Assembly (NCBI GenBank): GCA_031289385.1
Contig: JAITPP010000001.1
Coordinates: forward strand, 1 to 19,284
From: Prevotellaceae bacterium
Lineage (GTDB): Bacteria; Bacteroidota; Bacteroidia; Bacteroidales; UBA932
DNA length: 19,284 bases
Reading direction: 5' to 3'
The notes under the pieces are model-generated. The model was not told the DNA's origin. It saw only the letters and a list, made by a program, of their open reading frames with translations, and searched no databases. This document shows positions 1 through 6,717 of this stretch, piece after piece. Made by a program: the position numbers and the translations under genes. The first letter of the stretch is position 1; each line of letters begins with the position of its first letter.

Positions 1-16
1 TGCATACTTTAAAATG

Positions 17-601
17 CTATTTAAATATTGTTTTAATGAAATTTAAAATCGTTTCAATAACGCTTTTTTTCTTACTCAACAAACCGCCCACGATAAAGCC
101 GACAGCCGCGCCGATAATGAAAATAGCAATTACCGAAAATCCGTATTTCGTTTTTTTGTATTCCGTTTCAAACGACTTTATTTCGCTGTTTTTTTGCTCA
201 ATTTTCCTTTCGTAATTTGTAATTGATAATTCGTAATTGTAAATTAATCGTTGCAGACTGTCGCAAATTGCGGTAATAATTATTGTATCGCCTGTGCGGT
301 GCAGTTCTACGCTTGCCCGACCGCTTTTCTCTGTGAATTTTGCGCCTGCCGGTAAATTTTCAATCGCTGCAATCAGCACGCTCGCCTGTGCGCGTTGTTC
401 GGGAACTTGCTGTGTTGTAATTTCTTGAAAAATCTGCTTTGTTACCGTTGAATCAACAGTTTTTTCGTGCCGATAATTTTCCTGCCGAACTGCCGACGTT
501 GTAATTTTCTTTGTGCTGCAACTAATAACTAATATTGTTATCAGTAAGCAAACGCTCGTAATAAGCGATTTTTTCCTGTAATTTCTTAATTTGTTTTTCA
601 T
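17..601 (-). CDS. Putative spanin-like lipoprotein with C-terminal membrane segment
   Basis: A 194-residue protein, last in the lysis cassette. Residues 1-28 form a lipoprotein signal: basic start, hydrophobic stretch, then a lipobox ending in LVISC with the lipidated Cys at about residue 28. The middle is charged and probably coiled coil. Near residues 153-175 there is a second hydrophobic segment (FSVIAIFIIGAAVGFIVGG) followed by basic KKK. An outer-membrane lipid anchor plus a C-terminal inner-membrane segment is the known topology of unimolecular spanins such as T1 gp11, which fuse the two membranes in the last step of lysis. The ATG lies 80 bases inside the preceding coiled-coil gene in another frame, as Rz1 does inside Rz. 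About residues 122-134 are encoded by a period-7 repeat (NYELSITNYE). Sequence and topology are seen; the spanin role is inferred. A simple structural lipoprotein is the alternative. Confidence 0.72.
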   Translation of the reverse strand: MKNKLRNYRKKSLITSVCLLITILVISCSTKKITTSAVRQENYRHEKTVDSTVTKQIFQEITTQQVPEQRAQASVLIAAIENLPAGAKFTEKSGRASVELHRTGDTIIITAICDSLQRLIYNYELSITNYERKIEQKNSEIKSFETEYKKTKYGFSVIAIFIIGAAVGFIVGGLLSKKKSVIETILNFIKTIFK

Positions 602-899
602 ATTTATCTGCTTTTTCCTGTATTGTTTTTAACGATACCAATTCTGCATGTAGTTTGTATATTTCTTCACGAAACTTTACATTTTCGTCTTGCAATTCTG
701 TAATTTGCTTAAGTAACTTTTCAATTCGCTCCTCAAGCCTGTCAACTACTTTTTGCCACGTTTCGCCAGCAAAATCAATATTTTCAATATGATTTTTTAC
801 TTCGGCTTTTTTGCTCATTTTTCGTGTCAAAAAATGTTCAACAACACGCATCGCAATGCCCGATGTAATTACCAACCCTATGACTTCTACCAAATTCAT
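522..899 (-). CDS. Membrane-anchored coiled-coil lysis protein (holin or i-spanin candidate)
   Basis: A 125-residue protein with one N-terminal hydrophobic segment (about residues 3-23, VEVIGLVITSGIAMRVVEHF), then basic residues and a long heptad-rich coiled coil (about 45-118) full of E, K and L. Its ATG overlaps the amidase stop as ATGA, so the two are translationally coupled. Its 3' end overlaps the lipoprotein gene by 80 bases in a different frame. Short proteins of this build next to an endolysin in Bacteroidetes phages are usually annotated as hypothetical or holin-like. The topology (one membrane anchor plus a periplasmic or cytoplasmic coiled coil) also fits an inner-membrane spanin of the Rz type. 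The sequence does not settle which. Confidence 0.72.
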   Translation of the reverse strand: MNLVEVIGLVITSGIAMRVVEHFLTRKMSKKAEVKNHIENIDFAGETWQKVVDRLEERIEKLLKQITELQDENVKFREEIYKLHAELVSLKTIQEKADKYEKQIKKLQEKIAYYERLLTDNNISY

Positions 900-1315
900 T
901 GCAATCCTGTTTCTTTACACCACTTTTTTACATCAAAGCAAGGACAGGCTTTGTTTGCAAACTCGTAATGTGCGTGAATTGTTGCCGTTGGATAAGATTT
1001 TTTGCAGGCAACGATAAGATTTTTCAGAGCCTCCTTTTGTGCTGCGGTTCTGGTGTCCTTAGCCGTTTTGCCGTCGGCAGCCAAGCCGCCAACATAACAA
1101 ATGCCGATAGAATTTGCGTTTTGTCCTGTCGTGTGTGCGCCAATTTCGTCGAGCTTGCGACCTTGCCACACTTCGCCGTTTAAGCCAATCAAATAGTGAT
1201 AGCCTATTTTTGCAAAACCACGCTGACGATGCCACGCATCAACGTCGGCAACCGTTACCTTTCGCCCCTCAGGCGTAGCGGTGCAATGAATTATTATTTT
1301 GTCTATTTTTCGCAT
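896..1315 (-). CDS. N-acetylmuramoyl-L-alanine amidase (T7 lysozyme-like endolysin)
   Basis: A 139-residue single-domain Amidase_2 (T7 lysozyme/PGRP) enzyme, which cleaves the bond between MurNAc and L-Ala of the peptidoglycan stem. Zinc ligands expected from T7 lysozyme are visible: His10 in IIHCTAT, His116 in HAHYEF and Cys124 in KACPCFD. Tyr39 (IGYHYLI) and Lys122 match the T7 catalytic Tyr46 and Lys128. The conserved core GAHTTGQNANSIGICYVGG spans about residues 59-77. Length is close to T7 lysozyme (about 150). There is no signal peptide, so export would need a holin. It is first in the lysis cassette, coupled by ATGA to the membrane coiled-coil gene. Confidence 0.95.
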   Translation of the reverse strand: MRKIDKIIIHCTATPEGRKVTVADVDAWHRQRGFAKIGYHYLIGLNGEVWQGRKLDEIGAHTTGQNANSIGICYVGGLAADGKTAKDTRTAAQKEALKNLIVACKKSYPTATIHAHYEFANKACPCFDVKKWCKETGLQ

Positions 1316-1390
1316 ATATTTTTTTATTTAATAATTAACTTCTCTCTACTAACAACTTACGACTTACAACTTACGACTTACAACTTACAA
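1316..1390. repeat. Period-7 tandem repeat between baseplate and lysis genes
   Basis: About seven copies of a 7-base unit (ACTTACR, ACAACTT/ACGACTT register) fill about 1341-1390 between the gp25/gp46-like gene and the amidase. The same unit in reverse complement (GTAAGTY) forms the longer tract at 18598-18682. There is no gene, hairpin or promoter match in this stretch. Confidence 0.8.
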
Positions 1391-1669
1391 CTACCATTCA
1401 ATAGTTATATCGCCATTTTCTACATCTAATTTTGTTATTTTCACAAGGCAATATTTCAACATATCTTTAAATTGTCCGTACCAAAATGTGTCGGGTTTGC
1501 CGTTGCGCATTTTATCTATTTCGCCGCCAACGAGCGGACATTCTTTGTATTCGCCACGATTTGCAATCAAAACGTTTTCCACAACTTGACTTGTTATATC
1601 GCCAAGCGCAATAGTTCCGTTTTTTATCAGCAAATCGCCGTTTTCGCTATCTGTCAAAATTCCTGTCAT
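1391..1669 (-). CDS. Baseplate protein, gp25/GPW or Mu gp46-like
   Basis: A 92-residue protein starting MTGILTDSENGDLLIKNG. It has the pattern of the T4 gp25/P2 W/Mu gp46 baseplate wedge family: an N-terminal stretch with D-G-D-L-x-I-x-N-G, a middle helix TSQVVENVLIANRGEYKE (matching the 'Q-x-v-x-x-l-l-t-x-x-G-E' region where the family has an EPR/GE-type motif), and a C-terminal half ending in strands (DVENGDITIEW). The start at 1669 is chosen over the upstream one at 1714 because 1669 makes an ATGA overlap with the stop of the preceding gene, the coupling used repeatedly in this operon. It follows hub and spike genes as gp46 follows gp44-gp45 in Mu. Probably part of the inner baseplate. Confidence 0.75.
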   Translation of the reverse strand: MTGILTDSENGDLLIKNGTIALGDITSQVVENVLIANRGEYKECPLVGGEIDKMRNGKPDTFWYGQFKDMLKYCLVKITKLDVENGDITIEW

Positions 1670-1872
1670 TGTATTGTTCCTTGTATTGTTCCTGCGCCCG
1701 ATGGTGTTTGGCAAGTTCCCGTTACTATCCCTGATTTCACAAAAGCATCTATTGCCGTTGCAAGTTTGTCGGCTAAATCATTCAGAGCCGATTCGGGATT
1801 TTCCGTTTTATTCGCCTGCGCCATAAACGCTGCTTTTATTTCTGTTTTTAATATTGACTGTATAAGTGCCAT
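1666..1872 (-). CDS. Small protein of baseplate module, unknown function
   Basis: A 68-residue protein (MALIQSILKTEIKAAF...). The first two thirds are likely helical and acidic (NPESALNDLADKLATAIDAF). The end is a low-complexity Gly/Thr/Pro tail (TGTCQTPSGAGTIQGTIQ), a type of ending I recall from small Mu-like phage proteins. It lies 5 bases after the spike gene and is coupled by ATGA to the gp25-like gene, so it is co-expressed with the baseplate. I do not recognise a named family. Confidence 0.7.
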   Translation of the reverse strand: MALIQSILKTEIKAAFMAQANKTENPESALNDLADKLATAIDAFVKSGIVTGTCQTPSGAGTIQGTIQ

Positions 1873-1877
1873 AATTT

Positions 1878-2360
1878 TTATGATAATAAATTGTTTAACT
1901 TTTGTTTTATTGTGTCAAATTCTGTTTTATTTATTGGAATACCCGACGGTCCTACGCCTGTTGTTACCGTAAGTTTTCCGATTGCATCAATTAATTCATC
2001 AAAGGCTTGTTTTATGCCGTAACTGTTGTTTTTAACGCTCATTTTTCCGTTTTCAATAATAACTTCAAATCCGTTTTTATCGTTGAATGATACGGCTTCT
2101 ATTTCAGAGAAAAAACTCACAAAATAGTTTGCCTCATCAATTCGCGAAACCAAAACATAAGAGCCTGCGACAGGTTTAACGACAATCCCTTTGTTATCTT
2201 CGGTATGCGCTTTTAATCGCACGCCTTCATATTTTATTTTATTGGCAACAGTTTCAACCGTACAGGTTATACCTTCAACGCTTAAAACGGTGCAAACCTC
2301 TGTATTTTGCAAATTTTTACCGACTATTTCTCTTATATATTTTATGATTTCCTGTTTCAT
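1878..2360 (-). CDS. Baseplate spike/assembly protein, gpV (Mu gp45)-like
   Basis: A 160-residue protein. After an N-terminal helix (KQEIIKYIREIVGKNLQNT) it has an OB-fold-like run of strands (CTVLSVEGITCTVETV, VRLKA, GIVVKPVAGSYVLVSRID, YFVSFFSEIEAV), as in P2 gpV and Mu gp45. In those phages the protein forms the trimeric membrane-piercing spike under the hub. The C-terminal part (about 95-160) lacks a clear long triple-stranded beta-helix, and I see no HxH iron-binding tip motif, so the piercing tip may be a separate protein elsewhere. Its ATG overlaps the hub stop as ATGA. The call rests on the OB pattern and on gene order. Confidence 0.75.
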   Translation of the reverse strand: MKQEIIKYIREIVGKNLQNTEVCTVLSVEGITCTVETVANKIKYEGVRLKAHTEDNKGIVVKPVAGSYVLVSRIDEANYFVSFFSEIEAVSFNDKNGFEVIIENGKMSVKNNSYGIKQAFDELIDAIGKLTVTTGVGPSGIPINKTEFDTIKQKLNNLLS

Positions 2361-3352
2361 TTCAATTCATTTCCAAGTGTTATTGTTTGCCTGTATCCTG
2401 ATGTTCCAAACGAGTACTTAACCGCTTCAATGTTAAATGTTTTGTTGTTAATATCCGCATTTATTTTGTCGATAATTTTCACTCTGTCGGCTTTGCGCAC
2501 ATAAGGAATACCGAAAGCCGTAAAACTTCCTTCCGCTTTGTCAATTTTAACCTCGTTCAACATGTCGTCTGCGTATTTTTGCAGTTCTGCCTGTGTTTTA
2601 TATTTTGAACAGTGAAATGTGCGCAACTCGCCGTCGTTTTTGCCTTTTGGCGATATTGCTTCAAGTCGTTTGTTATTTGCAAGTATTGATATTGCCTTTA
2701 CACGAATATTTACATCGTCGGCAAGCGTGTATTTTATGTTTTTGCTGTCGATAATGTTTTTTTCGGCATTAAATACAATTGTTTTTATTTCGCCTTCTTT
2801 ATTCAATGTTGTTTGCGTTAGAACCGCATACATTTTGCTTTCGCGAAAAAAGGCATTAAACGGATTGTTTTTCTTTAATTGTTCGAGTACTCCAGCAACC
2901 GACACTTCATCTTTAATTATTACTTCGCCAAAATTTAAATCATTTTTCGACGGTAATTCAACGGTAATATCAGAAGCGTATTCGCTCATAAATTGTTTGA
3001 AATCGAACTTTTCATATCTTCGCGGTTGTACTTTTGTTTGTTTTAGCAAATACATTTCGTTTTCACATTCAATAGTAATTGGCGTGCGGTTTGTAAACGA
3101 TTTCACATATCCTGTAAAAACAGTTTCAATTTTATAATTTTCGTATCCAAGTTGTATTGTTATTTTATTGCCGCGTTCGATAAAATCGGTTAACGGTTTT
3201 TCGCGCCATCGCATTTTGCGCGGAACTGTTATTTTTGCCGTATCGGTTAAATCTTTTATTGATGTTGTAATTTCTACGCTCGAAACGTAGTCGAACATAA
3301 TTTTTTTATTATCTTTGCCGATAATTAATATGTTACATTTTAATATCAGCAT
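2357..3352 (-). CDS. Tail hub protein, late control gene D (P2 gpD/Mu gp44/T4 gp27)-like
   Basis: A 331-residue protein of the phage late control D family, the baseplate hub adapting the sixfold tube to the threefold spike. Family features are a strand-rich N-terminus (KCNILIIGKDN...FDYVSSVEITTSIKDLTDTAKITVPRK), a tower-like domain with ITIQLGYEN and FTGYVKS (about 74-100), and a C-terminal TFHCSKYKTQAELQKYADDM with GSFTAFGIPYVRKADRVKI. The start at 3352 is preferred to the internal Met19 because KCNI begins the first strand. The start codon is 3 bases from the divergent start of the plus-strand gene at 3356, so its upstream mRNA is antisense to that whole gene. Confidence 0.85.
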   Translation of the reverse strand: MLILKCNILIIGKDNKKIMFDYVSSVEITTSIKDLTDTAKITVPRKMRWREKPLTDFIERGNKITIQLGYENYKIETVFTGYVKSFTNRTPITIECENEMYLLKQTKVQPRRYEKFDFKQFMSEYASDITVELPSKNDLNFGEVIIKDEVSVAGVLEQLKKNNPFNAFFRESKMYAVLTQTTLNKEGEIKTIVFNAEKNIIDSKNIKYTLADDVNIRVKAISILANNKRLEAISPKGKNDGELRTFHCSKYKTQAELQKYADDMLNEVKIDKAEGSFTAFGIPYVRKADRVKIIDKINADINNKTFNIEAVKYSFGTSGYRQTITLGNELK

Positions 3353-3355
3353 GAC

Positions 3356-3694
3356 ATGAAAACTTTTTTATTAATATTATTTTTGTTTTGTGCCGTCAAT
3401 TTCACTATCGGTAACGAACAAAACCAAAGCGCAACAATAGAAAATTGCGAATATAAAGGCAAACGCCTTTCGGGCAAAGTATTTGTATCCGAATCTAAAT
3501 ATGATAATATTGATTTCATTGTTTTTGTGGACAATGAGCGTCCCGATTTCCGTGTTACAAAAGTGCCTTTGTTCTCATCATTTGAATGTGGACAATGGCA
3601 TTTTACCGACATGAAAGGCAATGCCGATTTGGTTATTTTTATTACCGATAACAGATATGAGGCTGACTTTGTCATAGAAATCAAGAATTATTAA
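3356..3694 (+). CDS. Secreted small protein, DUF6150-like; moron candidate
   Basis: A 112-residue protein on the strand opposite to the tail operon. Residues 1-19 are a signal peptide (MKTFLLILFLFCAVNFTIG). The mature part has repeated strand units: KVFVSESKYDNIDFIVFV, WHFTDMKGNADLVIFITD and RYEADFVIEI. This 'VFV-x-S-K-Y-x-A-D-x-x-V-F' repeat matches what I recall of DUF6150 proteins of Bacteroidetes. The gene exactly fills the slot between the DUF6046-like gene (3' ends overlap by 14 bases) and the hub gene (starts 3 bases apart). A TAnnTTTG-like element (TATCTTTG, 3310-3317) lies 38 bases upstream, without a good TTTG partner. It is probably expressed on its own and exported, perhaps acting on the host envelope in the lysogen. 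The function is not known. Confidence 0.8.
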   Translation: MKTFLLILFLFCAVNFTIGNEQNQSATIENCEYKGKRLSGKVFVSESKYDNIDFIVFVDNERPDFRVTKVPLFSSFECGQWHFTDMKGNADLVIFITDNRYEADFVIEIKNY

Positions 3695-4349
3695 TATTGT
3701 CTTCAACTAAAAAATTATAATCAATATCGCTTACAAAAGTCAACGAAAATGGCATCGCGTTTACATATTTTGCAACACTCTGGTCGAATGTTCCCGACTT
3801 AAATACCATTTGTTTAATATCAAACATATACATCAACGAACTTTCGACGTTAAGATTTGTTTTTTTGCTTAACACGCCTATCAAAGTTTTCATTTCGTCA
3901 ACAGGGAAATAATATTGACTATCAGAAATAATATCGCCGCTGATAATTATATCATAATCTTTTGCATTAATAAACTCTTTTACCGTTCCGTCGCGATTTA
4001 CAACAGGAGTTTCAACAATAGTATTTGCTTTTGTTATCTTGCATTTTGCATTGATAAATTCAATTTTAAACGTCTTTTCTACATCTTCAATTATGACATT
4101 GTTACGAGGCATAGAATATAAGCCTTGATAAGCATAACCATCGCCGGGAACACGTAACATTTCATCGTTGCGGATGCTGACATTTTTTGAATTTTGCAAA
4201 TATTCATTATTTATTTCCGTATCAAGATAAGGATTGCGCGATGACTTATCGGCATGAGTGTGCTCTGCAAGTTGCATATTGTTGAGTGTAGCAATATGCA
4301 ACACTCGCTTGGCAATATCCGAAGCAATATTTATAATAATCTGTCCCAT
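3681..4349 (-). CDS. DUF6046-like tail/baseplate protein in the Mu gp43 (N) position
   Basis: A 222-residue protein. The N-terminus is helical and disordered. The region from about residue 85 to the end is a strand-helix domain (EKTFKIEFINAKCKITK, KEFINAKDYDIIISGDIIS, FPVDEMKTLIGVLSKKTNLNVESSLMYMFDIKQMVFKSG) that fits DUF6046 of Bacteroidetes phages. It sits between tape measure and hub, where Mu has gp43 (DNA circularisation protein N) and other myophages have the LysM/gp53-type protein joining hub and tube. A role at the tube-baseplate joint is inferred from position. Its ATG overlaps the tape measure stop by one base (TGATG). Its 3' end overlaps the convergent gene at 3356-3694. Confidence 0.75.
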   Translation of the reverse strand: MGQIIINIASDIAKRVLHIATLNNMQLAEHTHADKSSRNPYLDTEINNEYLQNSKNVSIRNDEMLRVPGDGYAYQGLYSMPRNNVIIEDVEKTFKIEFINAKCKITKANTIVETPVVNRDGTVKEFINAKDYDIIISGDIISDSQYYFPVDEMKTLIGVLSKKTNLNVESSLMYMFDIKQMVFKSGTFDQSVAKYVNAMPFSLTFVSDIDYNFLVEDNINNS

Positions 4350-6442
4350 CAGCTTGCTGCATAATTAGCATCATTAACAACATCCTGTAACGCATACGAC
4401 AGCCGCTCCAAAAAGTCGCCGGCTGTTTCGGGATTGTCTTTTGACGATTGAAAAATATTTGTATTTTCGCCAAGCAAATTACCGATAGTGATATAAAAGT
4501 TTTTCACGCCTTTGCCGCCGCCGGTGATTTCGGTTGCTGCACTTTCAAAAGAACCGTCGCTACCGACAGTGCTGCCTAAAATTCCACTGCCGCCACTTAT
4601 ACCTGTTGGCTGGAACATATAACTTGACAGAAAACTTTGAACATCGTAAATTTTTTTATATGCAGCTAATCCATTTTTTAAAGCATCATCAACATCTGCA
4701 ATTTGTTTACTTTTACGCCCAACCATGCTCTTTTTTTCTAAAACGCCACTCGCAACAAGTTCATTTGCTAATGGTACTCCATAATCCTTATTTGATAGTT
4801 CGGATTCATAAGGTTTAGATAACAGTGTTGGCATTGCACTCATAAAACGTGAGCGTTCTCTTTCTCGCTCAGCTGCATAAGATTCATCGCTTTTAAAATT
4901 ATCTCTCTTTATCCTTTCTGATACTAATTTTTCAATCGCCATATCAATAGGAGCTATTTGTGCTGATAAATTTTCAAGAGCAGATTCCATGCCTTTTATT
5001 CGTGCTTTTTTCACTATACTTTCGGCAAGCGTTTCGTAAGCAACAGCCAAATTATTAGTATTACGCAATTCATCAAGTTGCTGCCTGTTAAGTTCAGGAT
5101 ACATTTGCATAAGTTCATTAACCAAATCGTTGCGTTCTTTGCTTTTCGGATTTGTTTGCCGAAGTTTTGCAAATATCATATCAAGCTGAGTGCGCTCCTG
5201 TGCATAGTAATCATTTGCCACTTTTTTGGCATCGTTCAACGCCTTTGTGGTTTCGTCTGTTTTTTTTCTAAACAGCGAAAATGCAGTTATCGCGGCTGTA
5301 ACAACGCCTATAAGCAAGCCTATTCCACTTGCTTTTGTTGCCGCATTAAAACCCCACATTAAGCGCGTAGCCGTTGCAAGCCCAAATCTAAAAGCAATAC
5401 TTGCAAATTCAAAAGCAACAATAGCGGCTTTCCAAATAGCCATGCCTATTGCACATGCTTTTATAGTGAGAGTATACGCAATAGTATAAACTTTAATAAT
5501 CAACAAAACCTTAGCAAGGCTCATAATTGCAGTTATGTGATTGCGTACAAAATTTATTATTGTTGAAAAAGCATTCGCTAAGGTTTTTACTACTCCCGTA
5601 ACAAATTCTTCAATCTTTTCTTTGTTTGTTTCAAGCCACGTTGTAATCTTTTCAAAAAATGCGCCTATTTTTTCACGCAAAGGCAAAATTGCAGCCTGAA
5701 TACCAACAAATAACGCACCCCATCGTTCCTTCAAATCGCCTACATCATTGGCATGTTGTTTTAATTTACCTTCGGGTGTTTGCGCCAAAGCCTCGTTAAC
5801 GCCGCCTACGTATTGAGTTATAACCTGTGCAAGCATTGCCACACGTTGTTCTTCGTTACCAAATTTTAAAACATGTTCTTGCGCTTCGGTAAATCTATAT
5901 CCTACGCGGCTTAATGCGCCAACCTGTCCATCCAACACTTTGCCCATCATTTGCGCTATGGTTACAGCTTGTCCGCTCGTTGCATTCAGTCCGTACTGCT
6001 GTGCAAGCATATCGTTCATTACAGGCAATAATTTTCTTATATTGCTTGCTTTTGTTAAGTATGTTGCTAATTCCTGCGCTCCCGTTAATTGAATTTCATC
6101 GCCAATAACACCAAGTTTTTGTTGTTCGGCAGCAAGTTTTTTTATCGAATCAATTTCAGAATCCATAGCACCCATAGTGCGGCGCATAATAGTTGCAAGC
6201 CGCGTTTCGGCTACGGCTTGCAATTTATATGCCTCTGTGCAACGAGTAATCTGATTTGATAATTTATTAAACGAATAGGCTATTGCATGAATACCGAACG
6301 ACAACGAGCCTAAACTGCGTATTTTATCGCCCAGTTTTGACATTGATGTATTAAGTTTTTGCGTGGCGCCGGTTGTTTCTGTAATAGAATTTTTTGCGTT
6401 GCCCGTAACTCTTATATCATATATTGTTGATAAGGTACTCAT
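4349..6442 (-). CDS. Tail tape measure protein
   Basis: A 697-residue, mostly helical protein that sets tail length and fills the tube before DNA release. The N-terminal part (about 1-230) is the tape-measure family domain with LAEQQKLGVIGDEIQLTGAQ, LLPVMNDMLAQQYG and DGQVGALSRVGYRFTEAQ. A hydrophobic, membrane-compatible stretch covers about 295-395 (ITAIMSLAKVLLIIKVYTIA, GIGLLIGVVTAAITAFSLF), as expected for a protein that contacts the inner membrane. Charged coiled coil and a Gly/Ser-rich segment follow (ISGGSGILGSTVGSDGS). It is short for the class, suggesting a tail of roughly 100 nm by the usual 1.5 angstrom per residue rule. It follows the frameshifted chaperone, as in most long-tailed phages. 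Confidence 0.92.
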   Translation of the reverse strand: MSTLSTIYDIRVTGNAKNSITETTGATQKLNTSMSKLGDKIRSLGSLSFGIHAIAYSFNKLSNQITRCTEAYKLQAVAETRLATIMRRTMGAMDSEIDSIKKLAAEQQKLGVIGDEIQLTGAQELATYLTKASNIRKLLPVMNDMLAQQYGLNATSGQAVTIAQMMGKVLDGQVGALSRVGYRFTEAQEHVLKFGNEEQRVAMLAQVITQYVGGVNEALAQTPEGKLKQHANDVGDLKERWGALFVGIQAAILPLREKIGAFFEKITTWLETNKEKIEEFVTGVVKTLANAFSTIINFVRNHITAIMSLAKVLLIIKVYTIAYTLTIKACAIGMAIWKAAIVAFEFASIAFRFGLATATRLMWGFNAATKASGIGLLIGVVTAAITAFSLFRKKTDETTKALNDAKKVANDYYAQERTQLDMIFAKLRQTNPKSKERNDLVNELMQMYPELNRQQLDELRNTNNLAVAYETLAESIVKKARIKGMESALENLSAQIAPIDMAIEKLVSERIKRDNFKSDESYAAERERERSRFMSAMPTLLSKPYESELSNKDYGVPLANELVASGVLEKKSMVGRKSKQIADVDDALKNGLAAYKKIYDVQSFLSSYMFQPTGISGGSGILGSTVGSDGSFESAATEITGGGKGVKNFYITIGNLLGENTNIFQSSKDNPETAGDFLERLSYALQDVVNDANYAAS

Positions 6443-6456
6443 TTTTTATTAATAAC

Positions 6457-6487
6457 TTTGGTTTTTTATAATTATTTCTTATATTTG
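6457..6487 (+). promoter_or_regulatory. Bacteroidetes-type promoter for 6505-6717
   Basis: TTTG at 6457-6460, a 19-base spacer and TATATTTG at 6480-6487 match the Bacteroidetes consensus (TTTG, 19-21 bases, TAnnTTTG) perfectly. Transcription would start a few bases further on, about 10 bases before the ATG at 6505. It points away from the tape measure gene, giving the plus-strand gene expression independent of the tail operon. Confidence 0.8.
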
Positions 6488-6504
6488 CAAAAAAAATATG
6501 CTTT

Positions 6505-6717
6505 ATGATTACAGGATTAATAACATTGTATTTCTTTTATCGGATATTTCTTTGCAAAAACAAAGAAGTTGATTTTAACGCTGTCTATCCGAACGAAACA
6601 CACAGCATTAGCGCAAAAAACTTGCTGCTTATTACTGTAACATCTGTTATTTTGGCTATTGCCGCCGTTGTCGGGTTTATTGCTCGCCTGTTTAAGAAAT
6701 CTGTAAATAAACATTAG
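6505..6717 (+). CDS. Small two-segment membrane protein; moron candidate
   Basis: A 70-residue protein with two hydrophobic helices: residues 1-16 (MITGLITLYFFYRIFL) and about 38-63 (LLLITVTSVILAIAAVVGFI), joined by a polar loop (CKNKEVDFNAVYPNETHS) and ending in basic KKSVNKH. Inner-membrane location is likely. It has its own consensus promoter, runs opposite to the tail operon, and fills the gap between the tape measure start and the end of the frameshifted chaperone product, overlapping the latter by 4 bases. Promoter, orientation and tight insertion are the marks of a moron gene expressed from the prophage, for example for superinfection exclusion. The function is inferred only; no family is recognised. 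Confidence 0.75.
   Translation: MITGLITLYFFYRIFLCKNKEVDFNAVYPNETHSISAKNLLLITVTSVILAIAAVVGFIARLFKKSVNKH

Noticed and set aside
1670..1714. Upstream ATG for the gp25/gp46-like gene
   Set aside because: The extra residues (PNTIGRRNNTRNN) are the out-of-frame reading of the previous gene's Gly/Thr tail. The internal ATG gives the ATGA coupling used throughout the operon.
1472..1972. Plus-strand frame of 166 codons
   Set aside because: It lies over three minus-strand genes linked by ATGA overlaps and the spike gene end; Cys- and Phe-rich composition marks it as a shadow.
3346..3684. Minus-strand frame of 112 codons opposite the DUF6150-like gene
   Set aside because: It would continue the operon direction, but it has shadow-like composition and no recognisable pattern. 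The plus-strand frame has a signal peptide and regular strand repeats.
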